From assembly GCF_901709675.1 (NCBI RefSeq), contig NC_051095.1, positions 17,782,456-17,846,455 on the forward strand: a stretch of DNA of 64,000 bases, in the 5' to 3' direction. The notes beneath the pieces were generated by a model. The model searched no databases. It was not told where the DNA came from and was given only the letters and a program-made list of their open reading frames with translations. This DNA comes from Syngnathus acus. Taxonomy: Eukaryota > Chordata > Actinopteri > Syngnathiformes > Syngnathidae. Position 1 is the first letter of the stretch, and the number at the start of each line of letters is the position of its first letter. Shown in pieces: positions 35,469-49,202 of this stretch. The position numbers were made by a program, and so were the translations under genes.

Positions 35469-38400
35469 TTTTTGTTTATTAAGGATGTGGATTTGGCTTG
35501 TAACCACAGCTTTATGTTTCTGTGCCATGAGATTTACATAAAAACCCTACAGTCTGGAAAGTTTAGAAGGGATTCTGGCTAAAAAAAAAAAGGGAAAAAA
35601 AAGAAAAAAAAGGACTGAGGATGAGCGACAAAATGAAAGCCTCAAAGACTAGCGGAGGGTGGGGGTTGAGGTTGGGGATGCTGTACGCGGATGTGGGGGT
35701 GGGTGATGCTGAGGGCAAAGGGAGAGGCAATGGGGAGATTGAAAGTGTGTGTGTGTGTGGGGGGGTGCATACCGCGTAGCTGAGCCCGAGCTTGGCTGTG
35801 TATGAGAGCAGCAAATCCGACTTGGTTGGTAAACAGAGGCTCCAGGGACACTTCTTTTGCATGCAGGCTGAGATGGAAGCCCTCTGTGATCCTAATAGAG
35901 TAAGCTCATTGAATTCGCCATGGAAAATGCCAATAAGACAGCAGCAACACCGAGCAATATACAACACACAGACGTGCAGACACGACCAACTTTGAATGTA
36001 TTTGTGAACCCTCTGGTTTTCCTGCACTTGTATGCCTTCTGGAGCATTTCCTTGTTCTTAGCTCTGAAGCGTCAGAAGGGCATCTTCTTGCTTTTAATTC
36101 AACCCCCATCAGTTTAGCCTGACAGGTTTAAAAGGCAGCATAGCATTCTCCAACAGTACACAGCGAACTAATTTTATGGTCGTGACTCTAGAAATTCCCA
36201 GTCTGCTCCCTATTCTTTTGCCCTTAGACACTCGCATCAAACACCGACTTTGAATTGTATGATGACTTTGTGAAGTCACAGCTATTATTTTTTTTGTTTG
36301 TTTGTTTCATTGGTTGGGGGTGGTGGAGGCATTTTATGCCCAAGTGGGTTGGACTTTCTGCTTTATATACAGTGTTGATTTCAACTGGCTGTATACTTGA
36401 ACCGTGGCTGAAAAACTAGCGGCACCAGTTTGAAGCTTCTGTACGTTCACAAATGAAGTGGTTACATTTTTACCTTCAGGAGACATTTATGCATGTTGAC
36501 AGAAAACAGACAAATTATACTGCGACACAAAAAAAAATATACAATTGTTATACATACTGACATACTAAATCTTTATAATTATTTTGTTTTCAGATGTTTA
36601 GTTTCATGGACTAATGTGCTGTTCACAGTGAATATTTTGTGAATTGTTAAGAGGATAGACGGGACCTCCCCGCAGGTCTGTTTCCCTTCGCTTTGCTTTA
36701 GAGGAAAGTACCTGTAATTTGTCTTCCTCAACTATTATGGACATTCTAGGGAACACAACCTAGATGTGAACATATCAAATCAACGGTACATTTTTCAGAA
36801 AATGGCAGATCCAATTTTATTCATCTCCCTGAGGTGTCCCACTAACTGTGGGTGCACTGACCCTTCACTTGTCTGACAATCCCCCTCATAGCCCAAGAAA
36901 AGCTTTTCTAGATTATTTCTGTCTTTTTCAATTGGAGGCATACTAGCTAGATCCCCCAAAGATATTTGGTATTACATTTACGATAGACACGAGGGCCTGA
37001 GAGGCCAGAATGGAAGTATTCTACATGAGACACAATCAATGAAGCACTGTCTTGATCTGACATCAACCAAGACAGCATTGTCTCATGTATGGTTCATTGT
37101 AATATCCTGAAGCCAGCATCTTCAGAATAATCACATTTTTCATTTCAAGTACTTTTAAGCACTTGGATCACGTTGTCTTACTTCCTCAGATCATTCACAT
37201 GAATCTTGACCAGCTACAGCAAAAACATTACCCAATTGTTCAAAGTAATAAAGTAGCAATACTCCTATTGGGTCGTTTTAATTTGTCTCAAGAGAGGAGG
37301 GAAATGTAATTGATACAATGAAGTTTCACACAAAATCTCCAACCAAAGTAATAATGATATTTGATTTGCATCACTTTTGCATATATTCAAACTGATAACT
37401 ATACCAACATTGCTTCAACATTTACCTCTAATTTGTTTCTGAAAGTTTTCTCCAAACAGATTCAATCATCAATTTTCAAAAGAACAAACATTTTTTAATG
37501 CAGAAGCCAAAGAGCCATAATGTAATTAAATAGAGTGGAAGATTATCAAATAAACAGGGCAATTTAAGCTCCCTCCATGAACTCAAGATATGCTTACAAT
37601 CTGATTTGCCACGATAAATGTGTTTAATGTATTTAATGCTGAATATAATATCTAACAGTACTGTACATAATACATGATTTCCTAACAATTAAGTAATCAA
37701 TCTTTGGTCACATTTTTACTTGAGTTTAAATAGATTTTCATGGTATGTACTATGTAATTGCCACACACATTGATATCCTATGTGGAACTCTTACAAGGAT
37801 ATGAAAAATTTGTTTTTATTAGGAAAGTAAAATCACATTCCAGCAACTTTGATTGGAATACTTTATGAGGTTTGGCCAACAGTCGTATCAAAAGTATGGA
37901 TTAGGTCTACTCAACATACAGCAAACTGTCAGGTTCAAATGATAAAACTAGAGTAAAATTGGCCTGTGTGCACAGGATTGCTGAGGGCAAGGATTATAAA
38001 GGTTTTTCATCCAGCGCCTTGCTCCATATTGATTCCGTTATAACTAAGAGATTTATCAACACGATGTTTGACAGGGACTTCAGTAACACTTAGAATTAAG
38101 TTACAACTACAAGTGAGGAATAAAAATGCCACAGCAGCAGAAATTCAGAGAAGGACAAATGGGTTTGGTGAGGCTTTGCCCCACCCTTTACACTTACTGC
38201 ACCTTCCTAATATATGTAGGCACTCTCTTGGTTTGACAGCTTCGCAGATTGACTGATAAAATACTGCAGACATAAAAACAGTTGGTGCTGCTATTTATTA
38301 TATTTAAAGAGGCCACACTTTTGATTATGCATCAAATCCAATATGTTGCCACTTTAAAAACTACAAAATAATATGGTCTTGTACGGAAATAGTGTAGAAT

Positions 38401-39214
38401 GAATTGCTGGCATTCTCGTATTTAAAAAAAACATCACTCTCAAGGAAAGCACCAACACGACATGTTTGTTGAGATATTAGTATTGCATCGTGAAAGAGAG
38501 CAAGTCATTTTTAACACTTACATTATCAATAATGTGTAAAAACAATGGACCCACTGTGATTAAAAAAAATTGGAAATTGACCAAATTTGGACAAAGGATA
38601 TTTCCATCAGATATTGATACTAGCATTGGGTCATAAATCTTCTGTGGTCACTCACATTACCCTTTAGAATTGTGTGCAGTTGCAAATTTTGCCTCATGCT
38701 AAAATGATAGGAAAATGAGAATTTTAGCTAGTGTATAAGTGTAAGAGAACCTTTAATTATACTACATGATTCACGTCACTGAGAACCCAAGTGGAATCAA
38801 CTCGCAGTAAATCCATTTCACAGTAGGCCTCCGACACGAGAATAAAATCTGATGTGAATCTTATCTCTCCCCATGTGACTGCAGTGAAAGGAGAGAAGTG
38901 GAATATACACAGTCACACTGTAAAACACACAGGAACACAGTAATATGCCACTTAAAGCCATATTCATGTAGGTATACACAACTCAAAACTACAGCAAAGC
39001 TTGTGCGTACCACTTCAATGGTTTTTATGTGTAAGCACAGAATTCTTTCTCCTCACCAGTTCATGTAAACGTTGTGAGATACCAAATTAATGCAAATACA
39101 GTATGAGCACTAAATTGGACCTATAATGTACATCTAGCTTAATTTTCTGATGACAATGTATGTTCACCACTATTGAGTTGTACATATCAGAATGGATAGA
39201 AGAAAAAAATCATT
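35469..39214. other. intergenic DNA, nothing recognised
   Basis: Includes an A-rich run (about 35580-35611), a short TG run near 35745 and a GTTT run near 36295. The frame at 35563-36027 is translated from this low-complexity DNA and is not considered a gene. Confidence 0.55.
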
Positions 39215-39222
39215 TCATAGAC

Positions 39223-39612
39223 CAGTGGTTCTTAACCTTGCTGAATGTACCGAACTTCACCAGTTTCATATGCGCATTCACCAAATACCTCTTAAGTGAT
39301 TTTTTTTTTTTTCTTTCAAATCCAATATTTTTTTTACTGGTGCACAAAAGGAGCCGCGCACAAACATCACCTTGTTCAAACAACAAAACTTAAACAGTTT
39401 GAAGCTTCTATCCTAAACCCTAACCTAAACAAATTACATACCTGCAAATCAGTGCGACTTGTGCTGTTACCTTTGAGAGACCGGTTCAGAAATGCATCAA
39501 CACAAATTCACACGATAAATCAGGTGACCTCCACGGCGGAGGCTCTGCCGAACCCCTTAGACCGACTCACCGAACCCCTAGAGTTCGATCGAACCCAGGT
39601 TAAGAACCACTG
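39223..39612. mobile_element. hAT-type non-autonomous element, 390 bp
   Basis: Begins CAGTGGTTCTTAACCT and ends with its 16-base exact reverse complement AGGTTAAGAACCACTG. The flanking 8 bases, TCATAGAC and GCATTGAC, agree at six positions, consistent with a decayed 8-bp duplication. The sequence inside has no transposase. CAGTGGTTCTTAACC is a familiar terminus of hAT non-autonomous elements in vertebrates. Confidence 0.88.
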
Positions 39613-40483
39613 GCATTGACACATGGACACATGTTATTTGGGTGGATGGCGGTCTCCGTTTTCCTACTTCAGAACAGTGATTTGTGATCCCTGACCAACT
39701 TTTGTCCATCCTCCTGTGGAGATTTGCTTTGCTTACAATTTCTTATAACAGTACTTCTTGCACTTTGACCTCCTGCAAACCAGTTTCTGCTCCTGCTGTG
39801 TTCACGCCCATGACAGCGCAAACGACCAGTGTCTAACTAGTCCAAGCTGCATGTATCTGTGAAAATACTAAAACTTGATGTAGCCCGTTCCTTTGCAATT
39901 AGACTGTGCTTCGTGCCAGACTTGCGGCAGGCACAAATGTTATATTATTAATCAGTGGCAAAGCAAGAAACAAGATACACATCTGTTTATAAATAAACAA
40001 TACTTTCATGTACAGTACATCTATATGCAGTCTATACATGTTAATCTAGTAGTTAAGGTAAAGTCCCATAAAAGTTTGACTATGACTTAAGTGGAACAAT
40101 CAAGACAGGGTTTATTTGTTTCACCAAAGCACTCCAGTTGTTGTTGCTCACACTGAACGATTATGTGGAATATACGTATGCATTTGCTCTTTAATAATAC
40201 AAAGCGATTGTAATGTGACACTAGACAGCCTAAACAGCATTTGCTCATCAGTCCATGTTTTCTGACGTTACTGCCAAAAGGAGGTCAGCGATAAGGGTTT
40301 TGATCATTTATCACCGAAAAAAAAAATCTATTGTAATCAAGGCAAGCAATTTAGTAACAATTTAGGACCATGAAATGTCTCTTGGTCAAAAAGGTTGCAT
40401 CGTGACTAAATGCAATCACTTAATCTCGCCATTGTGTTTGCTACTGTGGCTGCCATGATACAAAAAACACACAAAGAAATATT

Positions 40484-40585
40484 TGCACATGCGCACACAC
40501 ACACGCACGCACGCACACGCACACACACACACACGCACGCACACGCACTCACTCACTCACACACAAACACACACACACATATATA
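40484..40585. repeat. (CA)n-rich microsatellite
   Basis: CACA and CGCA units passing into ATATATATG and an ATTAATTAATTA stretch. Confidence 0.93.
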
Positions 40586-41209
40586 TATGTATACATTAAT
40601 TAATTAATTAGTTTTTACTCTAATAGCCTATAGAATATTTGTTCGCTTGAGGTATGTACTCCTAATGACAACTGATCCTCGAACAAGTTGATAACATCCA
40701 CACCGGCTGAGAATGCTCCTGTTTCCATCCATTGCTGATGCAATCGCAAAAGATGCGCATAATGACATTAACTGTCAAAATCTACAGCTGCACTCTCTTC
40801 ATGTTAAAAAGTCAAGTGTTATGAAAAATTGTTTTTGTAATCTCTTAGTGTATCTAAGCCAAAACATATCACTGACGCAACTCTTATGCCTCATCTGTTT
40901 CACTCTGCTATGTTATCTTCATAAAAAGCTGTCAGTTAAGCTTTGCATTTCCTGGAAGCACATGTGGGATGAGATAGTAGACGGATACAAGAAGATGGGA
41001 GCATTGAAGCTAAGGAGCAGCAAGGGAATGTCATGAAATCAAAGCTGAAGAGGAGAGATTCACATGCATAAACATCCAACATGTTTTTCTCTTACACATG
41101 AAGGTGACGGAGTGCAGCTCAAAATCAAATTTACATTCAGATTACACTTGTGAGTTTGCTCTAAAACAATGCATTTTCAGAATACCTTGCTTTTAGCCTT
41201 AAATTGAGT

Positions 41210-41244
41210 GTGCGTGTGTGTGTGCGTGCGCGTGTGTGCGTGTG

Positions 41245-41297
<53 letters not shown>
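41210..41297. repeat. (TG)n/(TA)n compound microsatellite
   Basis: A TGTG/TGCG run is followed by about 30 TA units, together about 90 bases of alternating purine-pyrimidine DNA. Confidence 0.93.
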
Positions 41298-41300
<3 letters not shown>

Positions 41301-44300
41301 TTCCTTCTGAAAACCAAAATGTACATCTTGTGGGCCAAATAAAGGCTTATTAAATTATATTCTCCAAAATCTTACTGAAGACCTGTTAAGGTCTGCCTTG
41401 CTCATACTGGGTTTAACCAACTTCATGGAAAATGTTCTCAATTGACTGTACTGCACGGGGTTGGAGGTAGCACATTGTCTTGCTGGCCAAGTCGCCCTTT
41501 CAGTGAAATTTATAGTTACAATTATTACTCACTTGCTTTTCGCTGATGATATTGGCACAGGGTGACTAAATAATGATGAGGAGTAGTGACATTTAAATAT
41601 CCTTCTTTTGTCCTTGCCTTACTTCAATAAAAATGTAAACATTTTTAAATGTTTGTCCTTATAAGGGCCAAACTCCAGACACAGCAGTTTTGTCACTTGC
41701 ATGAATAGATGGATGGAGGTGAAAGCATGCCAGATCAAATTTTTATACTGTAAATGCATAAAAGAAAGTGTAGAGATTGCCAAAGTCTTAACATTTTGAC
41801 ACTTGGGAAATCAATTAGTGAACAGCTACAATTGGGTTTTAACAGCGAAAAGGACACTGTTTCATCCTGATCTAGAAGAACACATTACAAGATTTGTCTT
41901 CAGTGCAATAAATGTAAACTTCAACTAATGAGACGTAACCTTGTTGTTATATTGGAATTGTTAGCACAGGTTAGTTCAGGCAAAGGATATCTTTCATGTT
42001 GAATTTCCACCAATCATATTTTCAACTGTGATAAACATGAGTGTATTGATTATAAAAAGTTCAGAGTATTATATCAAAACTGTAGATGGCACGTGGTATA
42101 CGTGAACATTACCTCCTTGGTGCAGGTAATACATTTTGACAACAGGAACATCGAGAGAAGCTAAAAATGCTTTGCTCATTATGCATACATCATCTGTGGT
42201 GTTCATACTCCAGCTGAATCTTAAGTGCCATAGTGATGGACAGAGACACCAGTCCCAGGGTTTAGCGGCAAACAACAATCTATCATGGGATTGCAGAGCA
42301 CCTGCTGGGTCCCAGATGTGCTTTGGCACTTTTTTAAGGACTGGCTGGCGGAAGGCTCCCTCAGGGGCTTGGCCTGCAGCTGTGACAGTGGCTACAGTGC
42401 ATCTGCCTGATATACACTCCGAGCCTCTTCCTGCTGCTTTACATACATGTGTGCAACAGTCTGGAAACCGGGCTTGTGCCTTGAGTGTATTACTACAATA
42501 CACACATAGTAGTCCGGAAATATAACGGGGTTGATGTCCAAGATGCAAGTTTCAGCTGACTGTTGTATGTCCATAAAAATGATCTGGCTAATCTCAGTCA
42601 ACTACAGCAGTGGAACTTCACAGCCAGGTTGTGTGGCCAATATACTATAAATTTGAAATTTCAATTTAAGGAGGTTTTCTGTGAAAAATTGATACAGTTT
42701 GTAAGACAATACCTCTATCACAATAAACAATTTCGTGTGGATGCAAATAAGGAAAATGAACCCAACTGTAACTGCTTTAATTCTATGTAGCTAAATCAAG
42801 GATGGGTAACTTAAATAATAGGATGCCACAAATATACTATAATATGAACCGATGCAAAGAATGTCTGAAGATAGTTTAATGATCAAATGCATTATATAAA
42901 AGATCCAAACGAACACCTCTGGTATTGGGTCTAATTACATTGTGCAGGTATGCTTTATGAAGAACAACTGAACCTAATGAGGTGTATATCGTAGTCGTGT
43001 AGAACTGCACTTGATCAAGACTTGAGATGGTTTTATGTTGCCCATCTTATGCGGCACAGCTGTTAAGAGAATAACTCTTTGAAAGTGTTGTTTTATAAAG
43101 TAAAAAGCACTTGCAAATACATTTTATTATTCTTTTCTTCTGCAAAGAAAGACTCAAAGTCAAACAGCTTTGGTATATACAAAAAGTAATAATGCTGTAA
43201 TATGTTTTAGAGCGCTTTTGGTTTGGACTTTGTGCCTTTTTCTTTTCCTTGTTCCGAAATTAAGAAGATCTATGTCCACACAGTACCGGGTTAGGGGAAA
43301 TCATATTTTGGTCAGAATTAAAATTAAAAAAAAAACTTCATTCCTACATATGAAGAGTTTACTCAATGCTCAATTTGAGGGGGTTTGGAGGTTTCCTTTC
43401 CTGCAGCTCAAAACGTTACAAACTTAGTCATTTCCTGGGAAAATGGAGGATACACAAGCTGTCACAGGAGAATGGCCTCAAAGCTCAAACAACCACCCAA
43501 GCTCTTTTGCCAACAGCGACCCAGAAGCTGAGCCTGTGTAAAACACACATTTGCCCATGGGCCATTTTTTCTATTTTTCCGCCTTTTTTTGATCGCCACT
43601 CCCTTGAGTCTTATGCACTGGTTTCAATTGCTGTTTGTCAGCACTGTATTGTGCTAATTGGAGCGTTAAAATGTTGGAATCAAAGAATGTGTATTGTCAT
43701 TGCAAAGTGTACTTCTTCACCACAATAGAACAAAGACAAGAGTCTGTATCACTGCAAGACCTACCGATCCATCTTTCCCAATTAATTATTCCCTCACTTA
43801 TGAGTGAGACCCCAACATCCATTAACTCATACTTTTGGGGCAGAATAGGCAGTGAAAGCACTCCACTCTTTTTCGAGATCCATGGCCTTAAGATTTAGAG
43901 GAGCAGATTGTCATCCCGACTGCTTCAGGGGAGTCTTAAGTTAAGATGGTTCGTCTGTAAATAAACTATGTAGCACGACCATTTTTTAAAATAGAAAATA
44001 AGGCATTTGTGAGGAATACAACAAGAAACATCTCATTTGAAAACATATCTAATATTTTACACATAAGTAAATCAAAATATATTGCATATTACAATTTATT
44101 GGGTGTTACAAAGTGCCAAAAAAGCACTTGCCCCAAATGAAGGACATGAATACAAAGTAAGTGACAGCAGAGGTGTTTCATTACTGGATGTGCATCTCAT
44201 TTCATCAAATTAGTGTTCATTTTGGCTTTGTCATCACTGTGACCTGGTTTAGTCAGGCTTATAAGTCTGGTGGCTTTAAAGTAACAAGCATAGAGTAAGC

Positions 44301-45570
44301 TGAGTTTATAGAGAAAAGACAAAAACAATGTCTCAGCATTGTACAAAGCAACATCAACGACAAAAAAAACATATACAGGAACCCTTTATGTGCAAGCAAG
44401 GATTCTTTGATTGAGTGCTTCGGGTCCTGTAGTTTAAATGGGGAATGTATTTGAAAAGTGCATACAATAGCTGCTGTTTGCTTTGATTTGATGTAGCGGT
44501 CATTATTGCACCTGACACCATCATTATATAGAGAGGATTGAATAGAGAAACTTCTATTATTTTTAAAGTGCAAAGAAACCTGTTGTGTTGATGGTAGGGA
44601 CAGCGCGTTTCTCATTATACAGGTGTGAGCGTCTCAAAGGAAGACAGGCAACCGTGTATGAAAAAGGGAATTATTTAAGTCTCCCCCAAAATGTTATTTT
44701 GAGAATACTGTATTTCAAATGAAGATGGGGAGAAGCACTGCTTTGATGGCAAAAGGCTAGCAGATGGTCCCCTTTTCTTCCTACACAAAGTTCAAATGCA
44801 ATACACGTACTTGCTCAGAATAAACCTGCCAAAAATTGACCTTATGACACTTCACTCGCAAATTAAATTGAAATCTACCAGAGGGTTTAGCATTAGAAGC
44901 CATGGCAAATATGGTTTAACTTTTGAAGAGAAAATGTCAATAACTGAATTTGAAAGAGATGGATTTTATTACATATTTTGAATCTATTTGATGATATTCC
45001 CTTATACTTATAGCCGCCTTGTGGCGACAAGACATCTCATTTTTTCCACTTCGATGTACTGCACCAACCACGATAGTCTATGCCTGAAGCCATCTACTAA
45101 CTTGTTTATCATCGTGGTGGTTGTGTTAAAAGTTAAAGACAAACTAAGAGAAGCAGGATACCAAAGTACTTGATGTATCATACACTACTTAACTGATTCT
45201 GGCAGTGATCCACTGCCGGAAATTAGAAGGAAACATCCATCTTGTATCACCTCCATCCTGAGTGGCGCTTGATCCCATCAGAGTAAGAATGTAGACTCCC
45301 TCAACAGATATCCGATTACTCGCACAGAGTCAACCTCCTATTCCCACCTGCAAGTAATTTCAAGTTTCTAAAGATCCCAAAAAACAAGCGAGATGTATTG
45401 GAGGTGACAGGGTAAACCACAAACACACCTTGCATCAATACAGCAAATACAATCTAATTCACCAGGAATGCAGCTTACCTTTGTGACTGATCTGATCTGC
45501 TCATGAAAAATTTGTTTGCTGCCAATTTTTTTTTAGTTCACAAATTTAACTCAACTTAATCTTCCCGACC

Positions 45571-45590
45571 ATTTTATTTTATTTTATTTT
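45571..45590. repeat. (ATTTT)n short tandem repeat
   Basis: Four ATTTT units followed by GACAGG. Confidence 0.8.
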
Positions 45591-46644
45591 GACAGGACAG
45601 CACCAGTTTGATGAACACTCAAGATATAGGCATATATACAAACATCACAGTGCATCTTCATTTGAAATAGCTGATGACTTTTTGGCCACATGGAAAATAT
45701 AATTGCTAGACAGGTACGTAAGTCGTGACCTTTTAATTCAAAAGAACTGCCAGTAAATAAACAAGACCACCCTAAGTGAAACACCAGTGAAATGATAGTA
45801 GACCTTGACAGACCATGAGGCTACAAAGACAGTGAGTGACAAAGTGAAGACAAAATAGATGAAAATTACTCCTTATTTCCGCAGGTTGGGAAATGAAAAA
45901 TGGGGAGCAACATGAAAAGTGATTTCAACAGGGCCTCAAAATACCTCTTAAAATGCCCCACAGCATTACATTGCTGTGACTTGTAATGTCAATGTGCACA
46001 ATGTGCACTACATTTTGGTTGTTTTTCAATTTCTTTAGTGTATTAGGGTACAGAGCCTAGCAAGTATCAACGGTAAACATTTTGTGGAAACAACATATTG
46101 TGGAGAAAGACACACATTCAAGGTTGACCAAACAGTGAGCGCCAAACTTAAATATGCCTATGGGTAGCAGTTGTGTTTGATTGCTCCCACACTAGAAATG
46201 CCATGTACATCTGGAGCAGCGAAAACTGATTTCAATATAAAGGCCATGAGAAGTGAATCTTAACTTGACACTCTGGTTGCACTTTCCTGTTTCACTCTGA
46301 ATGCGGCACCCAAAAAAAAAAAAAAATTTGGAGGTTGACTTCAACCCACCATCTAGCATACTTACCTTTCAAACAGAACAGCAAGTGCCGATGGCCAATG
46401 TGTTAAACTTGTACCAAAAAAGAAAAAGAACAGCTACAGTTTCAAGAAATAACAGATCTGTCCTCCAGCCTAAATATGGATTTTTTTTTTCTTTCCTAAG
46501 GTGTGTGTGGCTTCCATTGATAGTGAGTGGCTAACTAAGCTTTGATTTACCACATAATGGCAGCAGCCAAACAAAGTCAGTCAATCAAAGTAAAGAAGTA
46601 GGAACATTGGCTAAGTCAATCGACTACACTTAAACCCTATAGAA

Positions 46645-47224
46645 CAGCAGTCCCCAATCCCCGGGCCGCGGACCGGGTCCGTGGATCATTTAGTATCGGG
46701 TCGCACAAAAAAGAATAAATAACTTGCATTATTTTACACCTCAGTGATGTATACATCACATAACATTACTCAAGTTATGTTGTTGGCATGATGTTATGAG
46801 GATGTTGCAAGTAAAGTTGCATAGAATACACAGTGGATTCACGTTTATTATTATATTATACTGTGGCGTTCGCATACAGAATTCCCTCATGGAACTAAGG
46901 GTTGAAGGCTGAGTTGGGATGATGGTGTTTATGTAGTAACGCACTTCCGTTGTTGTTCTGCTATATGATTGGCTGAAAAGACAGTATGATGACGTTTAGA
47001 ATTGTGGTTGGTCTGTTTTGCGGAAATGGGATTGTAGTTCAAACATGGACAATTTCTGCGAAGAAAATGTCTATCAACAATGTGCAGTCGGTGATTATTT
47101 GATTTATTGATGCTTTCGACATTTGATTTGATATTTTCTAGAATATTTTTTCGAAGTTTTCTTCACAAAAATCGTGACATCATCAAACACCTGTCCGTGG
47201 TGCTAAAAAGTTTGGGGACTACTG
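46645..47224. mobile_element. hAT-type non-autonomous element, 580 bp, with perfect 8-bp target-site duplication
   Basis: The left end is CAGCAGTCCCCAATCCCC and the right end, reverse-complemented, CAGTAGTCCCCAAACTT: 12 of the first 13 bases agree. CTATAGAA flanks both sides (46637-46644 and 47225-47232). The left subterminal CCGGGCCGCGGACCGG is typical of vertebrate hAT elements with CAGnnGTCCCCAA termini. No intact transposase frame is present, so it is probably an internally deleted derivative. Confidence 0.92.
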
Positions 47225-47367
47225 CTATAGAACATGCATTTTACATGTTAAAGGGAGAACCACTACAAAACATTACAAAGGGGTGAGGCACTTGATAGTT
47301 ATATGAAGCAGCAAGGCTCCAAGCAATGATCGGAGTTTGATTAACGACGACGCAGAAGTATTATCAT

Positions 47368-47415
47368 CCATCTTCTATGTCGCTTATCCTCTCTTGAGTC
47401 ACAGTTATGTCACCA
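47368..47415 (-). repeat. possible short SINE tail remnant
   Basis: CATCCATCTTCTATGTCGCT followed by TATCCTC resembles the terminal segment of the local SINE. It is short and uncertain. Confidence 0.35.
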
Positions 47416-49139
47416 AAATAAAGGGAGGTCTAAAGGGGCAGCACAGATGAGCGTTAGCCATCTTGCTTACTAGTGATAACTTTTGTTAGGTGGCAAATAC
47501 TCAAATCTTTGGCTTAATTTTCAACGCGAGATTGTCCACTCCACTGCAATCCATGCAGTACATGCAAGGATCCACAACACAAATTTGAGTGTAATTTGGT
47601 AGCTTGGTAATAAAGAGGTGACTTCACGAGTTAAAATGCAATTGAATCTTTATTCCGGTAAATTATTTCCTTTACACTCTTTAGCTTGCAAAGCCCCAGC
47701 GCAGCTCGAGTCGTCGTGGTAATGATAACCATGCTCAGTTATTGGGGTGAATAGGGGCTCATTTTGCAAGACATTGAACCGCCCCTGCAAGACCAAGTAT
47801 TTTCCAATGGAAATTCTCTGTTCCAATATTTGTGAAGATGTTTTTTTAAACAAATATTGCTATTAGATGCATATATAATTTTTCTCTAGCATATTACTGA
47901 GTTTAAATGTGTTGCAGAACTCATTAGCGTCACAGTAGGACTGGTGGATTCTGCCTACACACACCTGGACCTAAAAGTTATATCAAGCATGCTTAATGGC
48001 TTCATTTAGAGGAGGTGGGTGTTGGTGTCTTCGGAGGGGTTGAAGGTGCTCTTTGCCTGCCACATTTAGTAATTGTTTTTTAATTACACCTCCAACTGTA
48101 TCATCTGCAGTAATTTGAGACAGCAGGTCAATTTCCTGATAGAGCGAAGAAACAGTAATGTAATTTTTGGTGCAGATCTTTCAGAGCATCTATTTCAGTC
48201 TGCTTGAACCTTTTTGAACTAAATCCATATTTTTTTTATTACAAAATACAATTATTTTTCAAACCTGTTGGCCCTACTGAGGATATATTTTGTCTAAAAA
48301 GACTTGTTTTTATTGTGACAGCAGGTCGATTAATGGTGAGTAAATTCGGCTTGAAAATGTAACTCGAGCTTTAGAATTGCTTCTACTGTAAACGAATCAC
48401 GTGCCGCAGTATAAACATGAGTACAGTGATAACTGACCCTCTTCCTTCTGCTCTAGCTGTACTTAATGTAGAAGCAACCTCTAAGGGGTTAGCTAATGAC
48501 CTTGGAGTGGTTTGCACTTGAAGTATTCATGCCCCCATGCCATCGCCATCTTGACCCAATAGTTCACATGGCTTGAGACAGAGAATAAAATGGGACTGTT
48601 TCATGGTATTTCTCCGTTTAGCTGAATTTAAAATTGGACCAAAACTACAACCAATTTAAAAAATAAATAAATGGATTGACGGTTGGAAGACCACCCTGGG
48701 ATCCATCCATCACTGGGATCACTTAAGTCTTTTTTTGTAAATACACTGAATACTTAGCTCCAGGTGATTTAGCAATTCCTGTTACGAATTTAAGATTGAG
48801 TAGCTGACAGCTGCATTGCAATAGATGATGTTATTTTGATTTTTATCCCATGAAATATTTTTGTTTTTCATGTTAATATGCAGTTCTAGATTAAATAAGT
48901 TTAGACACCCGTGCTGTACTTCATGAAATGTGGTGGATTAGACAATTATATGCTTCTTCTTCATCCTGCGCCTTTTGGGGTCTTTTCCCCGTGTACTGAA
49001 CATTGTATGTAAATGCTTTGTCTGAAATGTACCATATCCAAAAAAACCTGAGCTTTAATGAGAGACGTGGCACATGACTGTTGTGGTCTTGGTGCGGCTG
49101 TGCCACAGGTCTGGGAAAAAAATTATGAAATGTTTCCAC

Positions 49140-49202
49140 TTACCCCCTGCAATGTGCTCAGGAACCCCTTGGGGTACGCGTACCTCCGGTTGAGAAACAC
49201 TG
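49140..49202. mobile_element. terminal fragment of a third hAT family
   Basis: Read on the minus strand it starts CAGTGTTTCTCAACCGGAGG and goes on TACGCGTACCCCAAGGGG, a common hAT terminus in fish. No matching opposite end was found nearby, so the element seems truncated or the partner end has decayed. Confidence 0.5.

Larger units (their letters stand above)
39621..46636. other. intergenic DNA with microsatellites
   Basis: Apart from the CA (40484-40585) and TG/TA (41210-41297) repeats and the ATTTT run at 45571-45590, I recognise nothing. Frames at 42069-42548 and 42136-42525 overlap on opposite strands and neither has a domain. Confidence 0.55.

Noticed and set aside
42069-42548. Overlapping long frames on both strands
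   Set aside because: Opposite-strand frames over the same DNA with no domain on either; probably chance from fewer stops in locally GC-richer DNA.
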